Assembly: GCA_947507875.1 (NCBI GenBank)
Contig: CANNQP010000026.1
Coordinates: forward strand, 1-60,444
DNA from: Verrucomicrobiaceae bacterium
Lineage (GTDB): Bacteria; Verrucomicrobiota; Verrucomicrobiia; Verrucomicrobiales; Verrucomicrobiaceae
Direction: 5' to 3'
Length of the DNA stretch: 60,444 nt
Below are positions 53,057-60,444 of the stretch, piece by piece. Within the stretch, counting starts at the first letter, position 1. Each line of letters begins with the position of its first letter. The notes below the pieces were generated by a model that made no database searches, had not been told where the DNA came from, and worked only from the letters and a program-made list of their open reading frames with translations. Position numbers and translations under genes: made by a program.

Positions 53057-55855
53057 CTAGATGCTAGATGGGGGCTTATTCTTGAGCAGGGTATGTTCGA
53101 GAGTGGTTTTTAAGACGTCCACGTCCTCTTTGCTGCGCAATTTTTCACTGCGCTCGTTTTGGATATAAATGGAATCAATGGCGACTCCCTTTTCTGTGCA
53201 AATTCTGGCGTGGGTCACATTGTGTCCTAGCTTGCCGATGGCCATGAAAACGTCGTAAAGTAAGCCAAGACGGTCCACTAGCTGCAGTTCCGCCACAGTT
53301 TGGTCAGGAGAGACATCGTTGTTAATGAAAACGCGTTGTGGAATTTCGTCTTCAACCTCGTCAAAGGCAGGCACCTTTTTCTGAGTGGCATGGATGGCAA
53401 CTGTGAAATCAAAAGCCTTCTGCAGGAAGGCATCCCTCACGGCTTGTTCCACTCGTTGCCGGGCACTTTTGTTGGTCACGGCAGCGAAGTTGGTGTTACA
53501 AACACGGAAAATATCCAACACGAGGTTATCTCCTCTTTGATAAAGGTCAGCACTTAAGATGTTGATGCTTTGGGCGGCCAGCGCGCCGGAGATTCTTGCC
53601 AACAACAAATGCCTGTCCCAGCCTATCACCGTGAGCTCGCTGTAGCCTTGTTCAATGTGATCCTCCCACGTCATCACTGGGAGCAGTCCTGCTGCTGCAT
53701 CGACTTTGGTTAGCTGAATAAAAAACTGCCTAAATTGAAGAATGTGTGCGCAGATTTGTGAGGAATCGCGGAAGTTAAAATAGCTACGAGGCATGTGCAG
53801 AAAGTGTGCGCTGATCTCTAGCCTATAGTCCTCGCCCAAGTCCTTCTGCACCGCGGCTCTCAAATCATCCAGTGGCACGGTGGCACGCCTCATGAAGTCG
53901 GCCGGGGCATCCATGTAGGCGAGTGTGTTATGATAGAGTTGCAGGATGGAAGCTTCCTTGTAGCCACTCCAGCTGGCCTCACTGGTGCCTTTTGAATCTG
54001 CATAGGTCATGACCAGCAGGGTATCGAGATACTCTTTGGTTCTAACGACCGCTGCGACTTCACCAATGACTTTGGGATCATCTAAATTCGCGGTGGTAGC
54101 TGTCCGATACATCAGCAGGTGATTGTCCACTAGAAAGAGCAAAAGCTTTCGGCGCTCTCCTTTGATCTGCAAACGACGACACACTGCGTCTGCAAGGATA
54201 GTGCTTTCTGCATCATGTGCTTTCGCGTTCGATGCACGTCCCGCATCATGCAAAAGCAGCGCGAGGTATAAGATTTCAGGCTGCTGAAGCTCATGAAAAA
54301 GCTTTTGATACAGCGGCCGACCGGGAAGGTTGGCGTCGCTCAGCTCATCCAGTTTATCAATCGTCCTTAGGGTATGCTCATCCGCTGTGTAACGGTGGAA
54401 AAACTCATGCTGTACCAAGCAGGTGAGTGCTCCAAACTCAGGCATGTAGCGTCCTAAAAAGCCAACTCGATGCATTTGACGCAGCACCCGAGCCACATCG
54501 CCTTTATGAGATAAGATGGCCAAAAAGGTCTCTCGTATGCTTTTCTGATAGCGAAAGCCAACATTCACGAGTCGATAGCTGCTCTGCATGAGCTGGAAGA
54601 GTTCGGGACTCATGCGCAGATGTCTCTGCTGTGTATGCAAAAAAGTGCGCATCAGCCGTGCAGGCTCTTCTTTATAGACGCTGAGATCTTCTGCGAAAAG
54701 GCGCTCACTTTTAACCACAAATCCATCGAATCGCTCCACTCGTTTCTGGGCCGCCTTTCTCCGTGCCATGAAGCTCAGCAATCCGCGTTTCTTTTCTTTG
54801 TCCTGCTGTGCAGCTAGATTCAGACTATCCATGACTTCACTGCTGCGCTGCAAAATATCACGCGTGGCGGTGTAGTAATCGCGCATGAAGGCCTCGATCC
54901 TACGCAAGATGCGTTTGTGACGATAGCCGAGGTTGGTGGCGACTTGTCCTTGCAAGCGCAATGTCAGCACATCGCTGGCGCGACGCTCGGTGTAGTGCAT
55001 CTCATTGCGTGTGCGCAGAATGAAATCATAAGCCGCTGACAGTTCCTTCCAAGCCACGGAGGACATCAGCCCTTTCTGAACTAAATCTTTGGGATTGAGC
55101 GTGCCTGCTTTCGCATAGGTCATCCAGATGAGGTTCTGGTAATCGCGTAATCCTCCGCAACCATTCTTTACATTAGGCTCCTGCACGCAGTGCGTGTCTC
55201 CGTGCTTGGAGTGTCGAGAGGCAAGATCCGCCAAGCGTTGCTGCAAAAACTCGCCCTCCTTGCCCGACATGCATTCTCCATCAAACCTCGCGCGAAACTC
55301 GCGAAAAGCTTTGTCATCGCCGCAGAGAAACCGAGCTTCCATCAGGGCCGTCTTCGTCTGCATGTCTTCGTTCGCCATTTCTAGGCAGCCACCGACGGAA
55401 CGTGTTGCGCTACCCACCTTGAACTTTAGGTCATAAAAAAAGAGCAAGTAATCCGCAATCAGCTTTGCCGATTCAGGCGGAACCTGTGCCCCATTTCCAG
55501 GAAACACGAAGGTCAAATCGACGTCACTGTGGGGACTCATCACGCGGCGTCCATAGCCGCCATGGGCCAGAACACTAAAGCACGCGATCTTAGCTTGCTT
55601 GGCCTCGGGAAGGTTCGCTAGGCTCTCCGCCCAAAGCTGCTTGGCTAGGCAATCGATAACGTCCGAGCGCATTCGGCTAATCTCAGCACCTCCCAGGCCA
55701 CCACGATGCCTCTGCTTGATGCGCATCTCTTTCAGCTTCATGAACCGTCGAGCCAGCTTGAGCGTCTCGTGACGGCTTCGGGGGAGTTGTTCAGCCCCGC
55801 CAAAGATTTTACGGCGGATGGCCTCCAAGTGCTTTAGGTATTCACGCTCCGTCAT
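53057..55855 (-). CDS. glnD: GlnD-type uridylyltransferase/uridylyl-removing protein
   Basis: 932 residues. It uridylylates and de-uridylylates PII protein in response to glutamine. The nucleotidyltransferase domain shows GGYGRRVMSPHSDVDL (99-114) with metal ligands Asp111 and Asp113. A helical linker follows; the HD domain contains LLLHDAGRASN (His near 535). Two C-terminal ACT domains begin ELTVIGWDRHLLLARISGALA and QLVDRLGLLYDVFMAIGKLG and sense glutamine. All four parts are present, so it should be functional. No PII or ammonium-transporter gene lies in the window. Its ATG is 15 bp after the apt stop on the same strand. Confidence 0.94.
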   Translation of the reverse strand: MTEREYLKHLEAIRRKIFGGAEQLPRSRHETLKLARRFMKLKEMRIKQRHRGGLGGAEISRMRSDVIDCLAKQLWAESLANLPEAKQAKIACFSVLAHGGYGRRVMSPHSDVDLTFVFPGNGAQVPPESAKLIADYLLFFYDLKFKVGSATRSVGGCLEMANEDMQTKTALMEARFLCGDDKAFREFRARFDGECMSGKEGEFLQQRLADLASRHSKHGDTHCVQEPNVKNGCGGLRDYQNLIWMTYAKAGTLNPKDLVQKGLMSSVAWKELSAAYDFILRTRNEMHYTERRASDVLTLRLQGQVATNLGYRHKRILRRIEAFMRDYYTATRDILQRSSEVMDSLNLAAQQDKEKKRGLLSFMARRKAAQKRVERFDGFVVKSERLFAEDLSVYKEEPARLMRTFLHTQQRHLRMSPELFQLMQSSYRLVNVGFRYQKSIRETFLAILSHKGDVARVLRQMHRVGFLGRYMPEFGALTCLVQHEFFHRYTADEHTLRTIDKLDELSDANLPGRPLYQKLFHELQQPEILYLALLLHDAGRASNAKAHDAESTILADAVCRRLQIKGERRKLLLFLVDNHLLMYRTATTANLDDPKVIGEVAAVVRTKEYLDTLLVMTYADSKGTSEASWSGYKEASILQLYHNTLAYMDAPADFMRRATVPLDDLRAAVQKDLGEDYRLEISAHFLHMPRSYFNFRDSSQICAHILQFRQFFIQLTKVDAAAGLLPVMTWEDHIEQGYSELTVIGWDRHLLLARISGALAAQSINILSADLYQRGDNLVLDIFRVCNTNFAAVTNKSARQRVEQAVRDAFLQKAFDFTVAIHATQKKVPAFDEVEDEIPQRVFINNDVSPDQTVAELQLVDRLGLLYDVFMAIGKLGHNVTHARICTEKGVAIDSIYIQNERSEKLRSKEDVDVLKTTLEHTLLKNKPPSSI

Positions 55856-55870
55856 AGCTTCTTAGGCGTG

Positions 55871-56407
55871 TTATCCAAAGTTGAGTAAAGAATGTACAGG
55901 TCCCGTCGAATCCAACTGGGTTCTTCCTTTCAGAAAGCCGAGTTCGATGAAAAAAGTGGAACCCAGCAGTTCAGCCCCGGCTTGCAGGATCAAGTGCAGG
56001 GCTGCCGCCGCTGTCCCTCCTGTGGCGAGCAAATCATCAGCCAGCAGAACCTTTTCCCCAGGTTGGATGGCGTCCACGTGCATCTCGACCCGATTGGTCC
56101 CATACTCCAGGCTGTAATCCACGCCGATCGTTTTCCAGGGCAGCTTACCCTTTTTTCTTACCGGCACAAAACCAGCGTTCAGACGCTGAGCGATCATTGA
56201 GCCAAAGATGAAACCCCGTGCATCGATGCCCACCACTTTATCGATTTTTAGGCCCGCAAAGGGCTCCACCATGCCATCAATCGCTAGTTTCATCAGATGG
56301 GGGTCCGCTAGTACGGGAGTGATGTCTTTGAAAAGAATCCCTTTTTGGGGAAAGTCGGGAACATCGCGGATCGCAATGCGCAATGGTTCAAGGAGGTTTG
56401 CTTGCAT
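55871..56407 (-). CDS. apt: Adenine phosphoribosyltransferase
   Basis: 178 residues. It salvages adenine to AMP with PRPP. Family marks: IRDVPDFPQKGILFKDITPV, VVGIDARGFIFGSMIAQRL, PVRKKGKLPWKT, SLEYGTNRVEMH and the PRPP loop VLLADDLLATGGTAAA. Length is typical (about 170-180). It is the first gene of a minus-strand pair with glnD. Confidence 0.96.
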   Translation of the reverse strand: MQANLLEPLRIAIRDVPDFPQKGILFKDITPVLADPHLMKLAIDGMVEPFAGLKIDKVVGIDARGFIFGSMIAQRLNAGFVPVRKKGKLPWKTIGVDYSLEYGTNRVEMHVDAIQPGEKVLLADDLLATGGTAAAALHLILQAGAELLGSTFFIELGFLKGRTQLDSTGPVHSLLNFG

Positions 56408-57007
56408 GATGGGTTCAGTCTTGGAGGACGGATTTCGGGATGCAAGCCACGATATGAAGCGATTTTCACAATCCAGTGCGCCACTTTGGAGAGAGCGGCA
56501 TGCTGGGTGGATTCAGGCGATGAGTGGCCAATCCCCATGGTTCAGGAGTCTCGCTGCTTTGGTTGGCTGATTTGAGCTTTTTTGCCCACATCCGCAAAAA
56601 GCAATCAGAAGCATGAAGGCGCATTTGACCTTGCGAATTCAAAAAAATCAGGGCTAAAGCGTTCAAAGTCATCAGCCAAGAGCTTAGCGTCAGGTGCAAA
56701 CGATCTAATTGAAATTTAAACTATACTAACAATAAATAAATATTTATGTTAAATAAATCAATGAAGGCTCCGGTTGGGTATTTTTAAATTAAAGACACCT
56801 TTCATGAAGTGAACTTTTCCTGTTTTAATGAGCACAAATCCATAGGAATCAATGGTCTGAGGTGGAGCTGAAAAGACGGAGATAACCTCGAAAACCAGCC
56901 TCAAAAACCTTTACACCCTAAAGGAATCCTGGCAAAATTTGATGTTATATTCTGATTTATTCGAAATTACTCACCCCATCAAAGGTGGGTCCAACTTCCA
57001 ACTTCCT
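56408..57007. other. 600-bp intergenic region, partly AT-rich
   Basis: Between the divergent apt and the giant surface-protein gene. Bases ~56700-56960 are strikingly AT-rich compared with the rest of the window (for example 56714-56760). A TTGAAA at 56709 and TATACT at 56722 are too closely spaced to form a standard promoter; no clear promoter, RNA gene or protein gene could be identified. Small ORFs crossing it have no family resemblance. It probably carries the promoter and long leader of the downstream gene. Confidence 0.5.
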
Positions 57008-60000
57008 ATGAAACCAAAGACAACCACCAGTGTGCTGCCTTATTTTCGATCGCATAATAAGTCAGTAGGCAGCATCATCTGTGCCATGATGGGTCTTTGG
57101 CAGATCGCTCAGCCATTGAGTGCAGCGAATATCACCTGGAACGCTGAAACCGACACCAATTTCGACTGGCAAGATGCCGCCAACTGGGATGCGGGCGTGC
57201 CCACCCTAGCGGATACGGTGATTTTACCGTTTCTCATTCCCAATCCGGGGGCTTTGACCCTCGATCCAAGCACGCTGACCTTAGGCGCGTCCAGTGAGGC
57301 AGGATCAGTCCTTTTCAAAAACAACTACAAACTGACGGGTGGCATCTTGACTCTGGGTGCTGAGGGTCTGTCTGCTGATCTTGGCACGTACAGCATCATT
57401 GACAGCACGCTCTCGGGTTCGAATGGGCTGCTCAAAACGGGCGGCGGTAGCATCCGTTTGAACAATACAGGCAACAACTTCACGGGCACCACCACCATCT
57501 CGAATGGTTCTTTGATCATTAGTGGAGAAGGGGCATTGGGTTCTGATCCCTCAGCGATTTCAATTTTAACCACCAACACGACCCCTCTCAACAACACCCT
57601 ATACTCCTACGGTGCAGGCTCTTTGGTTTTGGATGGTATCTTGGCAGGATTCAACTTCTCGAGAAACATTAATCTGGAAGGTCGTGGTCCTGTGGGTGAG
57701 CGTGGCTCAGCCATTTTGAGCGTCGGTAACAATACCTTGTCAGGGACGATCTCGACTGCCGTGAGTCCGCTGCCTCTTTCACCTACGGCCACCATTCGCA
57801 ATAGTCGCATCAGCAGTGTCAATGGCACGTTGACCATGGCTGGGACATTGAATGTCGGCGGAACAGCTGGCACTACAGTGACCATGTTGGGTGGCATCAA
57901 CACTGCGGGTTCGGGTAACTATGATTTGACGGGAGTTCTTGCCGGAACGGGAACGATTGAAAAATCGGGCGGGGGTAGTTTATTCTTAAATCCTTCCAGC
58001 ACATCCGGTTTCACAGGTACGATTAGGACATCTGGATCCAACACAGGCCAAGAAAGCTCCATCCGTGTGACTCAATTGCTTGTTGGCAGCACCAGCGTGT
58101 TCGGCGCAAATAACGGCACGACAGGCAGCAGCACTATTGATTTGAATGGAGGCGTCTTGGAGTTTCGAAACGAAAACACCCTTGATTACAATAGCCTCGC
58201 TTCAGGAAAAAACGTCTATCACCGCGTTACGAACACCATGTTTGCAGGTCCTGGTTTGGGGGGGCAGGGGGTGAATAACAATGTGATTCTTGGCACGTAT
58301 CGTCTGGCTCAAGGGCAAACTCATACCTTCAACAGTCGCAACGGTTATGGATTTAATTTCCAAGCGTGGACTCAAGAAAGCTCAACGGGTAACAACACGG
58401 TCACCAACAACTTGGGTGGCACCTTGACGTATTCCGCAGACATCTGGAACAACAATGATGCCAGCGCCCGAACATTAGTCATAGGGGGGAATGGCAACAC
58501 CCGCATCGTTGGGAGTATTACCGCATCAGGCACGACAAAAAGTCTCACCAAGCAAGGTTCAGGCGAGCTTGCGATCAATGGTGTGGCATCAACCCTGACA
58601 GGCACTGTTGGGATTGAAGGGGGCGCGGTCCGCATTACCGATTTTCGATCGATCAACAACAACACCTCAGCGATTTCTCTGGGGAATGCCACCACAACCG
58701 CAGGTGCCTTGATCATTGGTGGTACAGGTGTTGGCACAGCTACAGCTGCCGGGCTCACCACGAGCAAGACGATTACTCTTAACACGACGACAGCATCTAA
58801 CTCAATTTACGCCAATCAGGCAGGAGTAAGCCCTGTGATTCTCAATGGTACCATTTCTAAAATTGCTGCGGCGACATCTGGAAATCTCAACCTTGGTGGA
58901 ACCAACACGGCAGATAACATCATCAACAATGTCGCTGTTCCGGGGGGAGGCACCGTCACGGGGGGGCTGACTAAACTGGGTGCTGGCACATGGGTCTTGA
59001 ATGCGGCTAACACTTACATTGGTGCAACGACCATTCAAGAGGGCACGCTCAAGCTGCGTGCGACGGGCGCTTCATCGAATGTCATTGGAGAAGCGGGAAC
59101 CAACACGATCGTCTTCACCAACAATGGTACCACGGGTTCGGCAGGTGGTATCTTGGAATTTCGGGGTGCTACTGGCGCAGCTACCACCGAGACTCTCGGT
59201 GCACTGACGCCCACCGCAGGTGCATCTACAGTGCGTTTGCTTGGCAATGGAGCCGCCGCTAACTTGACCTTCACTTCTCTTGGGGCAACAACGGCCGCGT
59301 CTAGCTTAAACTTTGACACGAGCTCCGCTTCCGGTGGGTTGATCACGCTCACGGGTCAGGCTGCCACGACGGCAACCACGCTGCCAGGAACGGCCAATTT
59401 CCTTGGGCACCTTTACATCAACGGCGCTGACTTCGCCGCCATCAATGCATCGGCTCAAGTTTTTACTCCGGTTTATGGAACCACCACCGGTTTTGTGAAC
59501 GCAGCTTCATCTCTCACGGCCGCGAACCATAACCTTGTGACGGGTAGCTTCACGCAAGCTGCGGTTTCGGTTAGTTCACTTAAGATGACAGCCAATACGC
59601 TGACTCTAAGTGGTAACCTGACCGTTGCCACGGGTGGCATATTGCAAACGGGTGGCACCTCTTCGATCGTTAGTGATAGCACGACAGCAAGATCGATTCT
59701 CGGTGCCGCGGCTGGCACTAACTTGGCGGTGCGGGTCAATGGCGCGTCGGACGTGTTGAATTTGGGGACGGCCACAAACCCGGTGAACATTGGTTCTGCC
59801 CAGACAGCCGGATTGACAAAAAATGGAGCAGGTAAGTTGGTGATGTTTGGGGCCAACGCTCAGACGGGCACGCTGAACATCAATGAAGGAACTCTGGAGC
59901 TCAATGGTGCAAACGCACGCATGGCTGCGGCTGCTGGTGTCGCGACCGTGATACGTCAGAATGCTTTCCTTGATTTGAATACGGCAGTGTCGTTTGTCGA

Positions 60001-60444
60001 AAATCCCACGGTTGCAGCTCTTGACGGAGCTGGCACCCTTCGAAACACAGGCTCTGCCAATGTGACCCTTGTGCAGACGGGGGGAGGCACATTCGCTGGC
60101 AGCTTCAATCAAACCGGAAGCGGTGTGCTGAATGTCAGCAAGCTCGGCACCACAGGTGCTCCTGTTTGGCAGGGCATCAGCAACTACACTGGTGTCACCA
60201 CCATCGGTGGTACAACCGGTTCGGTTACGGTTGATTACTTGGCCAACATCGGACAGAACAGCGGCATCGGACGCGGTGATGCGACGGATGATGCCTCCAA
60301 CGCTGCTAGCCTTGTTTTCGCCGCCACAGGGGCCACCCCGGGCGGGCTGACCTACCGCGGCAGCATTCTAGACGGGGAGTTGACCCTCGGTTCCCGTTCT
60401 GCCACGACGAACCGACTGTTCACCATCACTGGTTCTGGGGTGAC
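57008..60444 (+). CDS. Giant autotransporter-associated beta-strand repeat (PATR) surface protein, partial
   Basis: Open from the ATG at 57008 to the window edge, 1,145 codons and two bases, with no in-frame stop. A long N-region then hydrophobic signal (SIICAMMGLWQIAQPLSA) leads to NITWNAETDTNFDWQDAANWD, the usual start of these proteins. At least five PATR-like repeats of the form G-L-T-K-x-G-x-G-x-L are seen, near residues 140, 315, 512, 652 and 935; the fourth (GGLTKLGAGTWVLNAANTYI, then GATTIQEGTLKL) is the best match. Composition is Gly/Thr/Asn/Ala-rich, as in a long beta-helix. Surface or secreted adhesin-like role is expected. Its C-terminus, and so its anchor (barrel or sorting signal), is outside the window. 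Confidence 0.88.
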   Translation, partial: MKPKTTTSVLPYFRSHNKSVGSIICAMMGLWQIAQPLSAANITWNAETDTNFDWQDAANWDAGVPTLADTVILPFLIPNPGALTLDPSTLTLGASSEAGSVLFKNNYKLTGGILTLGAEGLSADLGTYSIIDSTLSGSNGLLKTGGGSIRLNNTGNNFTGTTTISNGSLIISGEGALGSDPSAISILTTNTTPLNNTLYSYGAGSLVLDGILAGFNFSRNINLEGRGPVGERGSAILSVGNNTLSGTISTAVSPLPLSPTATIRNSRISSVNGTLTMAGTLNVGGTAGTTVTMLGGINTAGSGNYDLTGVLAGTGTIEKSGGGSLFLNPSSTSGFTGTIRTSGSNTGQESSIRVTQLLVGSTSVFGANNGTTGSSTIDLNGGVLEFRNENTLDYNSLASGKNVYHRVTNTMFAGPGLGGQGVNNNVILGTYRLAQGQTHTFNSRNGYGFNFQAWTQESSTGNNTVTNNLGGTLTYSADIWNNNDASARTLVIGGNGNTRIVGSITASGTTKSLTKQGSGELAINGVASTLTGTVGIEGGAVRITDFRSINNNTSAISLGNATTTAGALIIGGTGVGTATAAGLTTSKTITLNTTTASNSIYANQAGVSPVILNGTISKIAAATSGNLNLGGTNTADNIINNVAVPGGGTVTGGLTKLGAGTWVLNAANTYIGATTIQEGTLKLRATGASSNVIGEAGTNTIVFTNNGTTGSAGGILEFRGATGAATTETLGALTPTAGASTVRLLGNGAAANLTFTSLGATTAASSLNFDTSSASGGLITLTGQAATTATTLPGTANFLGHLYINGADFAAINASAQVFTPVYGTTTGFVNAASSLTAANHNLVTGSFTQAAVSVSSLKMTANTLTLSGNLTVATGGILQTGGTSSIVSDSTTARSILGAAAGTNLAVRVNGASDVLNLGTATNPVNIGSAQTAGLTKNGAGKLVMFGANAQTGTLNINEGTLELNGANARMAAAAGVATVIRQNAFLDLNTAVSFVENPTVAALDGAGTLRNTGSANVTLVQTGGGTFAGSFNQTGSGVLNVSKLGTTGAPVWQGISNYTGVTTIGGTTGSVTVDYLANIGQNSGIGRGDATDDASNAASLVFAATGATPGGLTYRGSILDGELTLGSRSATTNRLFTITGSGV

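Noticed and set aside
57109..59856. Series of 70-140 residue minus-strand frames inside the giant repeat gene
   Set aside because: They mirror Thr/Gly/Asn codons of one continuous plus-strand frame with signal peptide and PATR repeats; they lack starts with ribosome sites and any family pattern.
1..60444. CRISPR arrays, insertion sequences, prophage or tRNA genes
   Set aside because: I looked for direct-repeat arrays, transposase motifs, integrases and cloverleaf-like sequences in the intergenic regions and found none that I could support.

Overview
The window reads as a chromosomal segment of a Gram-negative bacterium of the Planctomycetota-Verrucomicrobiota-Chlamydiota group, most probably a Verrucomicrobiota member close to Prosthecobacter/Verrucomicrobium. 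This is an inference from gene content: a DUF1549/DUF1553 (PSCyt1) cytochrome, a formylglycine sulfatase, a PQQ-type beta-propeller with N-terminal membrane helices, a DUF4953-type metalloprotease, an autotransporter-associated beta-strand repeat protein, and an LptD homologue that implies an LPS-bearing outer membrane. There are no rRNA or tRNA genes, insertion sequences, phage genes or CRISPR arrays that I can recognise. Genes are tightly packed on both strands.

Left part (1-11.8 kb): a truncated TPR/HExxH protein, a small membrane protein, the PSCyt1 protein, an orphan membrane-fusion protein, a SpoU-type rRNA/tRNA methyltransferase, aroB, a LOG-family protein, and a dusB-amidase pair whose reading frames overlap by four bases.

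11.9-18.6 kb is the most distinctive block: four co-directional, nearly abutting genes encoding an unrecognised single-pass membrane protein, an ABC exporter with a degenerate C39-like domain, a HlyD-type adaptor and a TolC-type outer-membrane channel. This is a type I secretion layout, but the exporter's ATPase domain has lost the Walker A lysine, the LSGGQ motif, the Walker B glutamate and the switch histidine. It is the best candidate here for an undescribed system.

18.6-24.5 kb: a LURP-one/scramblase-like protein, an ECF sigma factor translationally coupled to a probable anti-sigma factor and followed by a PDZ protein, then rpsO-pnp with clear terminators. 24.5-35 kb: sucA-sucB (the E2 lacks the usual E3-binding domain), a secreted unknown, and a midA-like gene, folP and a double-FtsX permease in one minus-strand run. 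35-39 kb: an oxalate/formate-family MFS carrier with a 34-residue companion subunit, then a divergent sugar isomerase/oxidoreductase pair. 39-46.3 kb: metalloprotease, ppnP, a miniature kinase-fold protein, a glycoamylase-like secreted protein and a sulfatase. 46.4-56.4 kb: ppk, a PQQ propeller, lptD behind a good sigma-70 promoter, glnD and apt. The window ends inside a very large repeat-containing surface protein gene preceded by 600 bp of partly AT-rich non-coding DNA.
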